DNA of 11,977 nt, taken from Bacillota bacterium. Its GTDB lineage: Bacteria > Bacillota > Clostridia > Acetivibrionales > DTU013. Position 1 is the first letter of the stretch. Every line of letters starts with the position of its first letter. The stretch spans positions 1-11,977 of the forward strand of contig JAEZJL010000498.1 in the NCBI GenBank assembly GCA_023415815.1, given 5' to 3'. The notes under the pieces were generated by a model, which worked only from the letters and a program-made list of their open reading frames with translations, was not told the origin of the DNA and did not search any database. The position numbers were made by a program, and so were the translations under genes. Of the stretch, positions 1-7,043 are shown piece by piece.

Positions 1-39
1 GATTAGCATAAACCAGATAAAATAAAGGAGGTATTTCAC

Positions 40-1578
40 ATGTCCAAAATGAAAAGGTATCTGTGCCTGGCCCTGGTGACGGTATTCGCGCTGGCGTTCA
101 CCCTGACCGGCTGCGGCACAAGCCAGACGGCGGAGCCCGCAAAAACCGAGGTTGCTGCCGAACCGGCGGCGACGGAAGCCGAACCCGCGGCAGCGGAGCC
201 TGCCACCAAGCTGACCTGGTATCTTGTAGGCCCCGGACAGGAGCCAGACACAGACGCCGTCATCGCAAAGGTCAACGAACTCATCAAAGACAAGCTCAAT
301 GTTGAGATCAACCTGACGGTACTGGCTTACGGAGACGCGTACAACAATAAGGTAAACACAATGCTCGCGGCAGGCGACCCCATCGACATCTGCTTCACCG
401 CAGGCTGGGCGGCGGACATAAAGCTCAACTCCTCCAAGGGCTTTTTCACACAACTGGACGACTATCTTGCAAAGGATGACACCATTACCAAGATCGTGGG
501 ACAGGACTTCATGAACGGAATCAAAATAGGCGGAAAAACATACGCGGTGCCCTGCAACAAGGAAAAGGTGCACAACTGGGGCTTCCTCCTGAAGAAGGAC
601 CTCGCCGACAAATATCAGGTGCCCCTGGCCGACATAAAGAAGATAGAGGACCTGGAGCCGTACTTCGACAAGATCAAAGCCGGAGAACCCGGAGTGACGC
701 CCTTGCTGACCGTTGAGCAGGAAGCTCCGTTCAAGCTCCTGGACTGGGACAACTTCAGCGACGACTCCATCCCCGGAGCCCTGTACTCCGACAACAGGGA
801 CACAAAGGTTGTAAACCAGTGGCTGGCCCCCGAATCCATCGCCTATTATAAAAAGATGGCGGAGTACGCCAAGAAGGGCTATCTGTCGGCAGACGCCGCA
901 ACCATGACAAACTTCAACGACCAGCTCAAGACCGGTAAATATTTCGCCTGCGTGCAGTCCCTGAAGCCCGGCAAGGATGCCGAAATGAAGGGCAGCACGG
1001 GCGGAATCGACTGGGTGCAGATAGACATCACTCCGCCGGTCATGTCCAACCGCGACGCTTCGGGCGGAGCGCTGATGGCCATCCCGACGGCTTCGAAGAA
1101 CAAGGATCTCGCCTTCAAGTTCATTACATTGCTTTATACGGATAAGGACCTGGTCAACACGCTTGTCTACGGAATAGAAGGGACGCACTACCAGAAGGTA
1201 TCCGACAACGTGGTCAAGCTGCTTGACAGCCCCAAGGCATATAAGGCGGGGAACGGCTGGAGATTCGGAGATCAGTTCAAAAATTACCTCGTGGATAACG
1301 AAGATCCCGAAAAATGGTCAAAATTCACCGCATACAATGGTAAGGGACTTGCGTTGAAGAGCCTCGGCTTCTCCTTCGACAGGTCTAAGGTAGAAGCACA
1401 GTGCGCGGCGAGCAGGGCGGTGGTTGAAAGATACTACAAGCAGCTGTTTGCCGGGGATACGAATGTGGACGGCACCGTAAAGAAAATGACGGATGAGCTC
1501 AATGCCGCAAAAGTAAACGAGGTCCTTACGGAAATGCAGAGCCAGTATGACGCATGGCTTGCCGCCAACGGCAAATAG
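40..1578 (+). CDS. ABC transporter extracellular sugar-binding lipoprotein (family 1, DUF3502-type C-terminus)
   Basis: Predicted membrane-anchored solute-binding protein of an ABC carbohydrate importer, 512 aa. The N-terminus has a basic stretch, a hydrophobic core and a lipobox LTGC with the lipidated cysteine at residue 25, so it should sit on the outer face of the cytoplasmic membrane. Residues 29-57 are an Ala/Glu/Pro-rich linker made of imperfect repeats. The mature domain starts near KLTWYLVGPG. The C-terminal third (about 370-512), ending in amphipathic helices, resembles the DUF3502 region of large family 1 binding proteins such as the LipO/LplA type. The start ATG has a strong AAAGGAGGT at 24-32, seven bases upstream. 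The cellobiose phosphorylase gene follows 78 bases later, which suggests a cellobiose or cellodextrin ligand; that is inference from context only. Permease and ATPase genes are not in the window and may lie upstream. Confidence 0.9.
   Translation: MSKMKRYLCLALVTVFALAFTLTGCGTSQTAEPAKTEVAAEPAATEAEPAAAEPATKLTWYLVGPGQEPDTDAVIAKVNELIKDKLNVEINLTVLAYGDAYNNKVNTMLAAGDPIDICFTAGWAADIKLNSSKGFFTQLDDYLAKDDTITKIVGQDFMNGIKIGGKTYAVPCNKEKVHNWGFLLKKDLADKYQVPLADIKKIEDLEPYFDKIKAGEPGVTPLLTVEQEAPFKLLDWDNFSDDSIPGALYSDNRDTKVVNQWLAPESIAYYKKMAEYAKKGYLSADAATMTNFNDQLKTGKYFACVQSLKPGKDAEMKGSTGGIDWVQIDITPPVMSNRDASGGALMAIPTASKNKDLAFKFITLLYTDKDLVNTLVYGIEGTHYQKVSDNVVKLLDSPKAYKAGNGWRFGDQFKNYLVDNEDPEKWSKFTAYNGKGLALKSLGFSFDRSKVEAQCAASRAVVERYYKQLFAGDTNVDGTVKKMTDELNAAKVNEVLTEMQSQYDAWLAANGK
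130..198 (+). repeat. Imperfect 21-base in-frame repeats encoding an Ala/Glu/Pro lipoprotein linker
   Basis: Three imperfect copies encode AEPAKTE (130-150), AEPAATE (157-177) and AEPAAAE (178-198), with two extra codons (Val-Ala) between the first and second. They form the flexible acidic spacer between the lipidated cysteine and the sugar-binding domain. Copies 2 and 3 are directly adjacent, so the linker may vary in length by slippage or unequal recombination. Confidence 0.7.
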
Positions 1579-1602
1579 CAGGATCGGATATGAGGCTTGA
1601 CT

Positions 1603-1640
1603 ACCTGGTAGGGCGGGATTTATTCCCGCCCTTGCCAGGT
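1603..1640 (+). promoter_or_regulatory. Strong intercistronic RNA hairpin between binding protein and phosphorylase genes
   Basis: GGGCGGGA (1611-1618) pairs perfectly with TCCCGCCC (1624-1631) across a 5-base loop. The stem continues as ACCTGG (1603-1608) with CCAGGT (1635-1640) after a small internal loop. No T-run follows, and the ribosome binding site of the next gene starts at 1647, so it is unlikely to be a simple intrinsic terminator. Similar hairpins after binding-protein genes often stabilise the upstream mRNA or partly attenuate read-through, giving more binding protein than downstream product. That role is inferred here. Confidence 0.7.
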
Positions 1641-1646
1641 TGAAAT

Positions 1647-1651
1647 GGAGG
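1647..1651 (+). promoter_or_regulatory. Ribosome binding site that fixes the phosphorylase start at 1657
   Basis: GGAGG lies five bases before the ATG at 1657. An in-frame ATG at 1645 overlaps this site and has no Shine-Dalgarno sequence of its own, and it would add MEAC before the family-typical start MKYGYFDD. The downstream ATG is therefore preferred. Confidence 0.8.
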
Positions 1652-1656
1652 CTTGT

Positions 1657-4101
1657 ATGAAATACGGGTACTTTGACGATTTAAACAGGGAATATGTGAT
1701 AACCACGCCCGAGACGCCCTATCCCTGGATAAACTACTCGGGGACGCAGGAATTTTTCTCGATCATATCCAATACCGCGGGCGGCTACTGCTTTTTTAAG
1801 GATGCCAGGCTGAGACGGCTGACCAGGTACAGGTACAACAGCGTACCGGCCGACAGCGGAGGAAGGTATTTCTACATAAGGGACAACGGAGAGAAGGGCG
1901 GGCTCTGGTCTCCGGGCTGGGCGCCGGTAAGAAGGGAGCTTGACAGGTATGAATGCCGTCACGGTCTGGGCTATACAAGGATCACCGGCGAAAAGGACGG
2001 CATATGCGCAGAGACGCTGATTTTTGTGCCGCAGGATTTCAACGGCGAGGTGCAGAGGGTTACGGTTTCCAATACCGGCGATACGGTGAGGGACGTAACG
2101 CTTTTTTCATTCGTGGAATTCTGCCTGTGGAACGCTTACGACGACATGACCAATTTTCAGAGAAATTTCAGCACAGGCGAGGTTGAATACGAAAATAACA
2201 CCATTTATCATAAAACGGAATATAGGGAGAGAAGGAACCATTTCGCCTTTTATTCGGTAAATACCGAGGTGTCGGGCTTCGATACCGACAGGAACGCCTT
2301 CGTAGGCCAGTACAGCGGCTTCGACGCCCCGAAGGCGGTAATCGCCGGGAAATCCGGGGATTCCATGGCCGACGGCTGGTCGCCCGTCGCGTCGCACAGC
2401 ATAAGGATGGAGCTGAAGCCGGGAGAGAGGAGGGAGTTCGTCTTCCTGCTCGGATATGTTGAAAACGGCGAAGACGAAAAATGGTCGGCGCCCGGTGTGA
2501 TAAACAAGGAAAAGGCCTATGCGATGAAGTCAAGGTTTTCCTCAGCCGCGCAGGTCGACGCCGCCTTCCGGGAGCTGAAGGATTACTGGAGCGTCCTCCT
2601 GTCCCGTTATAACATAAAAAGCCATGACGAAAAGCTGGACCGCATGGTAAATATATGGAACCAGTACCAGTGCATGGTCACCTTCAACATGTCCAGGAGC
2701 GCCTCGTATTTCGAGTCCGGCATAGGCAGGGGCATGGGCTTCAGGGACTCCAACCAGGACATCCTGGGCTTCGTGCACCAGATCCCGTCCAGGGCAAGGG
2801 AAAGGATACTCGACCTGGCCGCCACACAGCTTGAGGACGGCGGAGCATACCACCAGTACCAGCCTCTCACCAAAAAAGGCAACAACGAGATCGGCGGCAA
2901 CTTCAACGACGACCCGCTGTGGCTTATCCTGGCCGTCTCGGCTTATATAAAGGAAACAGGCGACTTCAACATCCTTGAGGAGGAGGCGCCCTTCGACAGC
3001 GATCCCAAAAAGGCCGCGGCACTGTTCGAGCACCTGAAGAGGTCGTTTTACCATGTCGTCAACAATATCGGACCCCACGGCCTGCCCCTTATAGGAAGGG
3101 CCGACTGGAACGACTGCCTCAACCTGAACTGCTTCTCGTCGACTCCCGACGAATCCTACCAGACGACGACAAGCAAGGAAGGCAAGGTGGCCGAGTCCGT
3201 CCTGATAGCGGCGATGTTCGTATTCATCGGAAACGAGTATGCGCGCATATGCGAGAGCATCGGGCAGTATGAGGAGGGCAGGGCTGCCAAGTGGCACATC
3301 GCGAATATGAAGGAAGCCGTGATGAGGCATGGCTATGACGGCGATTGGTTCCTGCGCGCCTATGACGATTTCGGCAACAAGGTCGGCAGCAGGGAAAACG
3401 AGGAAGGCAAAATCTTCATCGAGACCCAGGGCTTCTGCGTAATGGCCGGAATAGGGCTTGAAGACGGTTCGGCCCTGAGGGCGCTGGATTCCGCCAGGAA
3501 ATACCTGGACACTCCCCACGGCATGGTCCTCCTGAACCCCGCTTATACGCGCTATCATATCGAGCTTGGCGAGATATCCTCATATCCCCCCGGCTACAAG
3601 GAAAACGCGGGGATCTTCTGCCACAACAATCCGTGGATAATGGCGGCCGAAGCAGTTGCCGGCAGGGGCAGCAGGGCCTTCGAGTGCTACAGCCGGATAG
3701 CTCCGGCCTACAGGGAGGACATAAGCGACCTGCATAAGATGGAGCCCTATGTCTATTCGCAGATGATCGCCGGAAAGGATGCCTCAAGGCACGGCGAGGC
3801 CAAGAACTCATGGCTCACGGGTACTGCCGCATGGAATTTTATCGCCATCTCCCAGTGGATTCTCGGCATCAAGCCGGATTTCGACGGGCTTGTGATCGAC
3901 CCGTGCATACCTGAGTCCTGGGACGGCTTTAAAATAAAAAGGCATTTCAGGGGAGCCGATTACGAAATAGAGGTCAAAAACCCACAGCACGTTTCAAAGG
4001 GAGTAAGGAAACTTATAATAGACGGCAAGGAGTTCATCGGCAACAAAATCCCCGTTATGAAAGACCCCTCCCGTCATACGGTGGAGGTCATCATGGGCTG
4101 A
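1657..4101 (+). CDS. cbp: Cellobiose phosphorylase (glycoside hydrolase family 94)
   Basis: Cytoplasmic enzyme that splits cellobiose with inorganic phosphate into alpha-glucose 1-phosphate and glucose, saving one ATP per disaccharide. The 814 aa length is normal for the family. It opens with MKYGYFDDLNREYVIT and follows the clostridial enzyme closely throughout, as far as I can recall that sequence. The N-terminal beta-sandwich spans about residues 1-290. The alpha/alpha barrel carries RDSNQD (363-368), the catalytic general-acid motif DWND (483-486), a CHNNPW segment with His656, and LTGTAAW near 720-726. The Arg, His and Thr-Gly positions match residues known to hold phosphate in GH94. A beta-domain closes the protein. 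No key residue is missing. It probably shares an operon with the sugar-binding lipoprotein. Cellodextrin or chitobiose phosphorylase is less likely, given the near full-length match to the cellobiose enzyme. Confidence 0.96.
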   Translation: MKYGYFDDLNREYVITTPETPYPWINYSGTQEFFSIISNTAGGYCFFKDARLRRLTRYRYNSVPADSGGRYFYIRDNGEKGGLWSPGWAPVRRELDRYECRHGLGYTRITGEKDGICAETLIFVPQDFNGEVQRVTVSNTGDTVRDVTLFSFVEFCLWNAYDDMTNFQRNFSTGEVEYENNTIYHKTEYRERRNHFAFYSVNTEVSGFDTDRNAFVGQYSGFDAPKAVIAGKSGDSMADGWSPVASHSIRMELKPGERREFVFLLGYVENGEDEKWSAPGVINKEKAYAMKSRFSSAAQVDAAFRELKDYWSVLLSRYNIKSHDEKLDRMVNIWNQYQCMVTFNMSRSASYFESGIGRGMGFRDSNQDILGFVHQIPSRARERILDLAATQLEDGGAYHQYQPLTKKGNNEIGGNFNDDPLWLILAVSAYIKETGDFNILEEEAPFDSDPKKAAALFEHLKRSFYHVVNNIGPHGLPLIGRADWNDCLNLNCFSSTPDESYQTTTSKEGKVAESVLIAAMFVFIGNEYARICESIGQYEEGRAAKWHIANMKEAVMRHGYDGDWFLRAYDDFGNKVGSRENEEGKIFIETQGFCVMAGIGLEDGSALRALDSARKYLDTPHGMVLLNPAYTRYHIELGEISSYPPGYKENAGIFCHNNPWIMAAEAVAGRGSRAFECYSRIAPAYREDISDLHKMEPYVYSQMIAGKDASRHGEAKNSWLTGTAAWNFIAISQWILGIKPDFDGLVIDPCIPESWDGFKIKRHFRGADYEIEVKNPQHVSKGVRKLIIDGKEFIGNKIPVMKDPSRHTVEVIMG

Positions 4102-4103
4102 AG

Positions 4104-4119
4104 GCCCCCGGCAGGGGGC
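4104..4119 (+). terminator. GC-rich hairpin just after the phosphorylase stop codon, no U-tract
   Basis: GCCCCC (4104-4109) and GGGGGC (4114-4119) pair across a 4-base GGCA loop, two bases after the TGA. There is no T-run directly behind it; the first one (4178-4181) is in the repeat cluster. It may act as a 3'-end stability element or an imperfect terminator. Confidence 0.4.
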
Positions 4120-4125
4120 GCATCC

Positions 4126-4193
4126 GGACAGGGGGCGGTTCTTCGCCCGGAATTGCATACGGAAGGGGGACGGTTCTTTTTCGTCCGGAATTG
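4126..4193 (+). repeat. Tandem pair of about 30-base repeats with a GGGGACGGTTCT core (plus orientation)
   Basis: Copy 1 (4126-4155) has GGGGGCGGTTCTTCGCCCGG followed by AATTG. Copy 2 (4161-4193) has GGGGGACGGTTCTTTTT, then CGTCCGGAATTG. Both end in the same C(G)YCCGGAATTG block. The core is the reverse complement of the AGAACCGTCCCC core in the units at 4201-4433, so the cluster holds the motif in both orientations. No coding region is evident here. Confidence 0.75.
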
Positions 4194-4200
4194 AAAGTAA

Positions 4201-4433
4201 CAGCGCCCGGTAACGGCGTTCTTGCTGACGGCCGTTTAATGATTGCTCCGTATAATTGTTGAAATTGGAGAACTGTCCCCCTCTACTTTGGAGAACCGTC
4301 CCCATATTTTTTTGGACAAAATTAAAAAAACAGCCCCGTAACGGAGTTCTTCCTGACAGCTATTTCATAGCTGCTCTGAACAATTGCTGAAATTGAAGAA
4401 CTGTCCCCCCCCTTATTTTAGAGAACTGTCCCC
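4201..4433. repeat. Two diverged direct copies of a 103-base intergenic repeat ending in AGAACNGTCCCC
   Basis: Unit A (4201-4303) and unit B (4331-4433) align along their whole length with only single-base gaps: both begin CAGC-CCCG-TAACGG-GTTCTT-CTGAC. Both end with two AGAACNGTCCCC cores (4269-4280 and 4292-4303 in A; 4397-4408 and 4422-4433 in B). The AT-rich spacer 4304-4330 has a T7 run that can pair with an A7 run. Unit B also has a perfect 7-bp hairpin, CAGCTAT/ATAGCTG, at 4357-4373. This resembles REP-like or MITE-like elements; the GGGGACGGTTCT core recurs in many bacterial genomes, but the link to a specific transposase is not shown here. The end of unit B overlaps the 3' end of the minus-strand regulator gene. 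Confidence 0.8.
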
Positions 4434-5837
4434 GGCCTGTTTGGTGACAAACTGGCAAAGCCTTTTGACGCCTTCCTCCAGTTTGTCGCCGCTTACGTTT
4501 CCGTAGCCCAGGACAATCCTGTTCAGGTGTTTGCCTTTTATCAGGCAGTAATCCTCAACAGGGTCCACTTTGACGCCGTATCGGGCCGTATCCTCCCAAT
4601 TGACGCCCGAAAAATCCCCTTCCTTGAATTCAATCTGAATGTGCATTCCAGACTCATCGCCGATAACGGCGATGCTGCTTCCGAAATATTTGTCCAGAAA
4701 GCCGACCAGCAATGCGCGCCGCTTTTTATAAATGTTCTTCATCCTGTAAATATGGCGGTCCATATGGCCGTCCCTGATGAAATGGGCCAGGGCCCTTTGC
4801 TCGATGATTGAAGTGAACATATTCAGTCTGCTTTTGGTCTCCTTAAACGTGCCTGCCAGCTGTGCGGGCAGTATCATAAAGCCCAGGCGCAGCCCCGGGA
4901 ACAGCGTCTTGCTGAAGGTGCCCAGGTAAATCACCCTCGATGGGGCAAGCACCTGCAGGGGCTGAACCGGTATCCCTTTAAACCGGAACTCGCTGTCATA
5001 GTCGTCCTCGATAAGATAGCTGCCCGTCTCCTCCGCCAGCTTTATCGCCTGGAGCCTCCTCTGCACCGAAAGGATGCTCCCGGTGGGGAATTGATGGGAG
5101 GGGGTCAGAAGTATCAGGCTCGGGCTGCCGGGCTTACCCAATGCCGGTATGTTCATTCCGTTCCGGTCTACTTCGACCGGATTTATTTTATAATTGAAGT
5201 AGCTGAAGATATTCTGGGTAAAATCGACGGTCGGGTCCTCCAGGCAGATCGAATCAAACGAGCCGGACATCACCTGGGCAATCAGGCGGAAGCCCTCCGA
5301 AGCTCCGGCAATGATCATGAGCTGCAGGGGATCGCAGCGGATGCCCTTGACCCTGAAAATATACTGAGAGAGTATCCTCCGCAAATAAATATCGCCCATG
5401 ACGCTGCTGTAATTATCCTGAATATACGAAGGACTGTCCGAGGCCTGCTTGAGATATTTACCCCAGAGCGCGACCGGCAGGGACGTGAGGTCCGGAATCC
5501 CGGTCTCAAATTCGATAACATCCTTTTTAGCGTCTCGCGGCCTTCCGGCAAGAGAAGGCGGGGCAGAAGCCGGGCTTTCCTGCGGGCTGCTCCTGATACC
5601 GGCCAGGACATAGGTGCCCGAGCCGGTGCGGCTTTCAAGGTATCCCTCGGCAATCAGCTGCTCGTACGCCTCAACGAGGGTGTTCCTGTTGATATTGAGC
5701 TCGCCCGACATCTTCCTTGTAGAAATCAGCCGCGTCCCGCTTTTCAGCTCGCCCGATTCTATCAGCGTCCTCATCTGGCTGCAGATCTGCCGGGTTATCG
5801 AAATATTCGAACCGGCGTCTATTTTTATTCCATACAT
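4413..5837 (-). CDS. MocR/PdxR-family transcriptional regulator (GntR winged helix plus aminotransferase domain)
   Basis: A 474 aa cytoplasmic regulator. Residues 1-78 are a GntR-type winged helix-turn-helix (NRNTLVEAYEQLIAEGYLES, then the wing GSGTYV). A linker of about 30 residues joins it to a class I aminotransferase-like domain (about 108-470). PLP-binding features are visible: EDDYDSE at 277-283 and the Schiff-base lysine K310 in GTFSKTLFPG. MocR proteins bind PLP or an amino acid adduct and control vitamin B6, GABA or other metabolism. Which one applies here cannot be told. The start ATG at 5837 has AGAGG upstream on the minus strand. It diverges from the aldo/keto reductase gene 108 bases away, a likely target. 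The last residues, GDSSLK, are encoded by the intergenic repeat, so the C-terminus may differ from relatives. Confidence 0.93.
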   Translation of the reverse strand: MYGIKIDAGSNISITRQICSQMRTLIESGELKSGTRLISTRKMSGELNINRNTLVEAYEQLIAEGYLESRTGSGTYVLAGIRSSPQESPASAPPSLAGRPRDAKKDVIEFETGIPDLTSLPVALWGKYLKQASDSPSYIQDNYSSVMGDIYLRRILSQYIFRVKGIRCDPLQLMIIAGASEGFRLIAQVMSGSFDSICLEDPTVDFTQNIFSYFNYKINPVEVDRNGMNIPALGKPGSPSLILLTPSHQFPTGSILSVQRRLQAIKLAEETGSYLIEDDYDSEFRFKGIPVQPLQVLAPSRVIYLGTFSKTLFPGLRLGFMILPAQLAGTFKETKSRLNMFTSIIEQRALAHFIRDGHMDRHIYRMKNIYKKRRALLVGFLDKYFGSSIAVIGDESGMHIQIEFKEGDFSGVNWEDTARYGVKVDPVEDYCLIKGKHLNRIVLGYGNVSGDKLEEGVKRLCQFVTKQAGDSSLK

Positions 5838-5874
5838 AAAGCACCTCTAAAAGTGGCTGCTGAAAAATTAAATT

Positions 5875-5896
5875 ATTGGCCCTTATGGAAGCCAAT
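5875..5896. promoter_or_regulatory. Inverted repeat ATTGGC-N10-GCCAAT, candidate MocR operator
   Basis: A perfect 6-bp inverted repeat with 10-base spacing (half-site centres 16 bases apart) lies between the two divergent genes, in the predicted 5' leader of the regulator gene and near the -35 position for the reductase. That placement would allow autoregulation. MocR operators vary between families and some are direct repeats, so this assignment is tentative. Confidence 0.4.
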
Positions 5897-5911
5897 TAAG
5901 ACCATTATAAT
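5883..5911 (+). promoter_or_regulatory. Candidate promoter for the aldo/keto reductase gene (weak -35)
   Basis: A perfect TATAAT at 5906-5911 lies 34 bases before the ATG at 5946. At 17-base spacing the -35 is TTATGG (5883-5888), a poor match, as expected of a promoter that needs an activator. The -10 overlaps the minus-strand -10. Confidence 0.35.
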
Positions 5912-5923
5912 ATACTCATAATG
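5903..5923. promoter_or_regulatory. Inverted repeat CATTAT-N9-ATAATG over the divergent -10 elements
   Basis: A second perfect 6-bp inverted repeat covers the shared -10 region (ATTATAAT at 5904-5911). A protein bound here would affect transcription of both genes. The sequence is AT-rich, so part of the symmetry may come from the overlapping -10 boxes themselves. Confidence 0.35.
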
Positions 5924-5932
5924 TTTAGTAAA
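5904..5932 (-). promoter_or_regulatory. Candidate sigma-A promoter for the MocR-type gene
   Basis: On the minus strand, TTTACT (plus positions 5927-5932) and TATAAT (5904-5909) are spaced by 17 bases, about 70 bases upstream of the regulator start at 5837. The -10 is perfect and the -35 matches TTGACA at four of six positions. Confidence 0.5.
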
Positions 5933-5938
5933 GGTGGG
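5931..5938 (+). promoter_or_regulatory. Ribosome binding site that fixes the reductase start at 5946
   Basis: AAGGTGGG ends seven bases before the ATG at 5946. An upstream in-frame GTG at 5934 lies inside this site and is unlikely to be used. A second in-frame ATG at 5952 would be spaced 13 bases away. Confidence 0.7.
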
Positions 5939-5945
5939 ATATTCA

Positions 5946-6941
5946 ATGAATATGACCAGAATGCTGGGCGGCTCGGGGATAAAGGTCAGTGCGATCGGAA
6001 TGGGCTGCTGGCCCATAGGGGGCAATTTTACGTTCCGCGGCAAAGTGGACGGCTACGGCAGCGTGGACGACAGGGAATCAAAGCTTGCGATCCTCCGCGC
6101 GCTGGAGCTGGGCTGCAATTTCTTCGATACCTCGGACGTGTACGGTACGGGGCACAGCGAGGAGCTGCTGGGCGAAGCGCTGAAGGGCAGGAGAAACAAC
6201 GCCGTGCTTGCGACGAAATTCGGTTACCTGTTTGACCCGGTGAAACGGGAGGCGTCCGGGGCTTACGACGTATCGGAGGCCTATGTGATAAAAGCGTGCG
6301 AAGCCTCTTTGAAGCGGCTGCAAACGGATTACATCGACCTGTACCAGATCCATGTGGGCGAGCTGAAAGAAGAAGAACTTCAGTCCGCAATTGCAGCTCT
6401 TGACAGGCTTAAGGCGGAAAGGAAAATACGGGAATATGGCTGGAGCACCGGAAATTCCGCGCTGGCCGGGATGTTTGTCAGACAGTCCAACGGCGTCAGC
6501 TTCCAGTTCGGGTATAACCTATTCAAAAATTCCGGCGAAGAACAGGACATAATCAAATTATGCGAAAAAAGCGATTATGCGGGAATCGCTAATTCGCCCC
6601 TGGCCATGGGCTTTTTGAGCGGCAGGTTCAATGCTGATTCTAAAATAGGGCCCGACGACGTCAGGGGGAGCGGCTTTGACTGGGTCCCGTATTTTATAGA
6701 CGGAAAGCCCAAGAAAGATTTTCTGACAAAGCTTGAAGCAATAAGAGAGATACTGACGAGCGGAGGACGCAGCCTCGTACAGGGCGCCATCGCCTGGGTC
6801 TGGGCGCAAAGCGACTGCCTGATACCGATAGCGGGCTTCAAAAGCGTGAAACAGGCCGAGGAAAATGTAAGCGCCATGAGGTTCGGGCCGCTGGCCCAGG
6901 ACCAGGTGGGGCGGATAGCTTCAATACTGAGCGGAAGCTAG
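5946..6941 (+). CDS. Aldo/keto reductase family oxidoreductase
   Basis: A soluble NAD(P)H-dependent carbonyl reductase of 331 aa with the (beta/alpha)8 fold of the AKR superfamily. The catalytic tetrad is intact: Asp61 and Tyr66 in FFDTSDVYG, Lys91 in ATKFGY and His136 in LYQIH. A C-terminal nucleotide-binding stretch (about 270-310) includes QGAIAWVWAQ and PIAGFKSVKQAEEN. It resembles the broad AKR group with general stress protein 69-like and oxidoreductase members; the substrate is not evident. It is divergent from a PLP-binding MocR-type regulator, so a B6-related aldehyde such as pyridoxal is one possibility, offered only as a hypothesis. An intrinsic terminator follows at 7009-7034. The gene seems monocistronic. 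Confidence 0.9.
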   Translation: MNMTRMLGGSGIKVSAIGMGCWPIGGNFTFRGKVDGYGSVDDRESKLAILRALELGCNFFDTSDVYGTGHSEELLGEALKGRRNNAVLATKFGYLFDPVKREASGAYDVSEAYVIKACEASLKRLQTDYIDLYQIHVGELKEEELQSAIAALDRLKAERKIREYGWSTGNSALAGMFVRQSNGVSFQFGYNLFKNSGEEQDIIKLCEKSDYAGIANSPLAMGFLSGRFNADSKIGPDDVRGSGFDWVPYFIDGKPKKDFLTKLEAIREILTSGGRSLVQGAIAWVWAQSDCLIPIAGFKSVKQAEENVSAMRFGPLAQDQVGRIASILSGS

Positions 6942-7008
6942 AAGGCCGGACGGGGCGGCATGCTTCGTCCATACGAAAAAATGCAGACTATATAAACAAG
7001 CAAATCAC

Positions 7009-7040
7009 AAAGCCCGGCGCCGCCGAGGCTTTTTCTTTAT
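7009..7040 (+). terminator. Rho-independent terminator of the aldo/keto reductase gene
   Basis: AAAGCC-CGGC (7009-7018) pairs with GCCG-A-GGCTTT (7022-7032), with a 3-base loop and one bulged A. It is followed by TTTTTCTTTATTT. This is a convincing intrinsic terminator 67 bases after the stop codon. A weaker hairpin with G-U pairs at 6948-6970 precedes it. Confidence 0.8.
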
Positions 7041-7043
7041 TTA

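Noticed and set aside
2542..3558. Minus-strand open frame of 338 codons inside the phosphorylase gene
   Set aside because: It is antisense to the catalytic barrel of a strongly conserved GH94 enzyme; its composition and lack of motifs fit a shadow frame.
5091..5921. Plus-strand open frame of 276 codons across the MocR-type gene
   Set aside because: It is antisense to the aminotransferase and winged-helix motifs of the regulator and runs into the divergent promoter region, with no recognisable domain.
6948..6970. Hairpin after the reductase stop codon considered as the main terminator
   Set aside because: The stem includes two G-U pairs and is followed by A-rich, not T-rich, sequence; the hairpin at 7009-7032 is far better.
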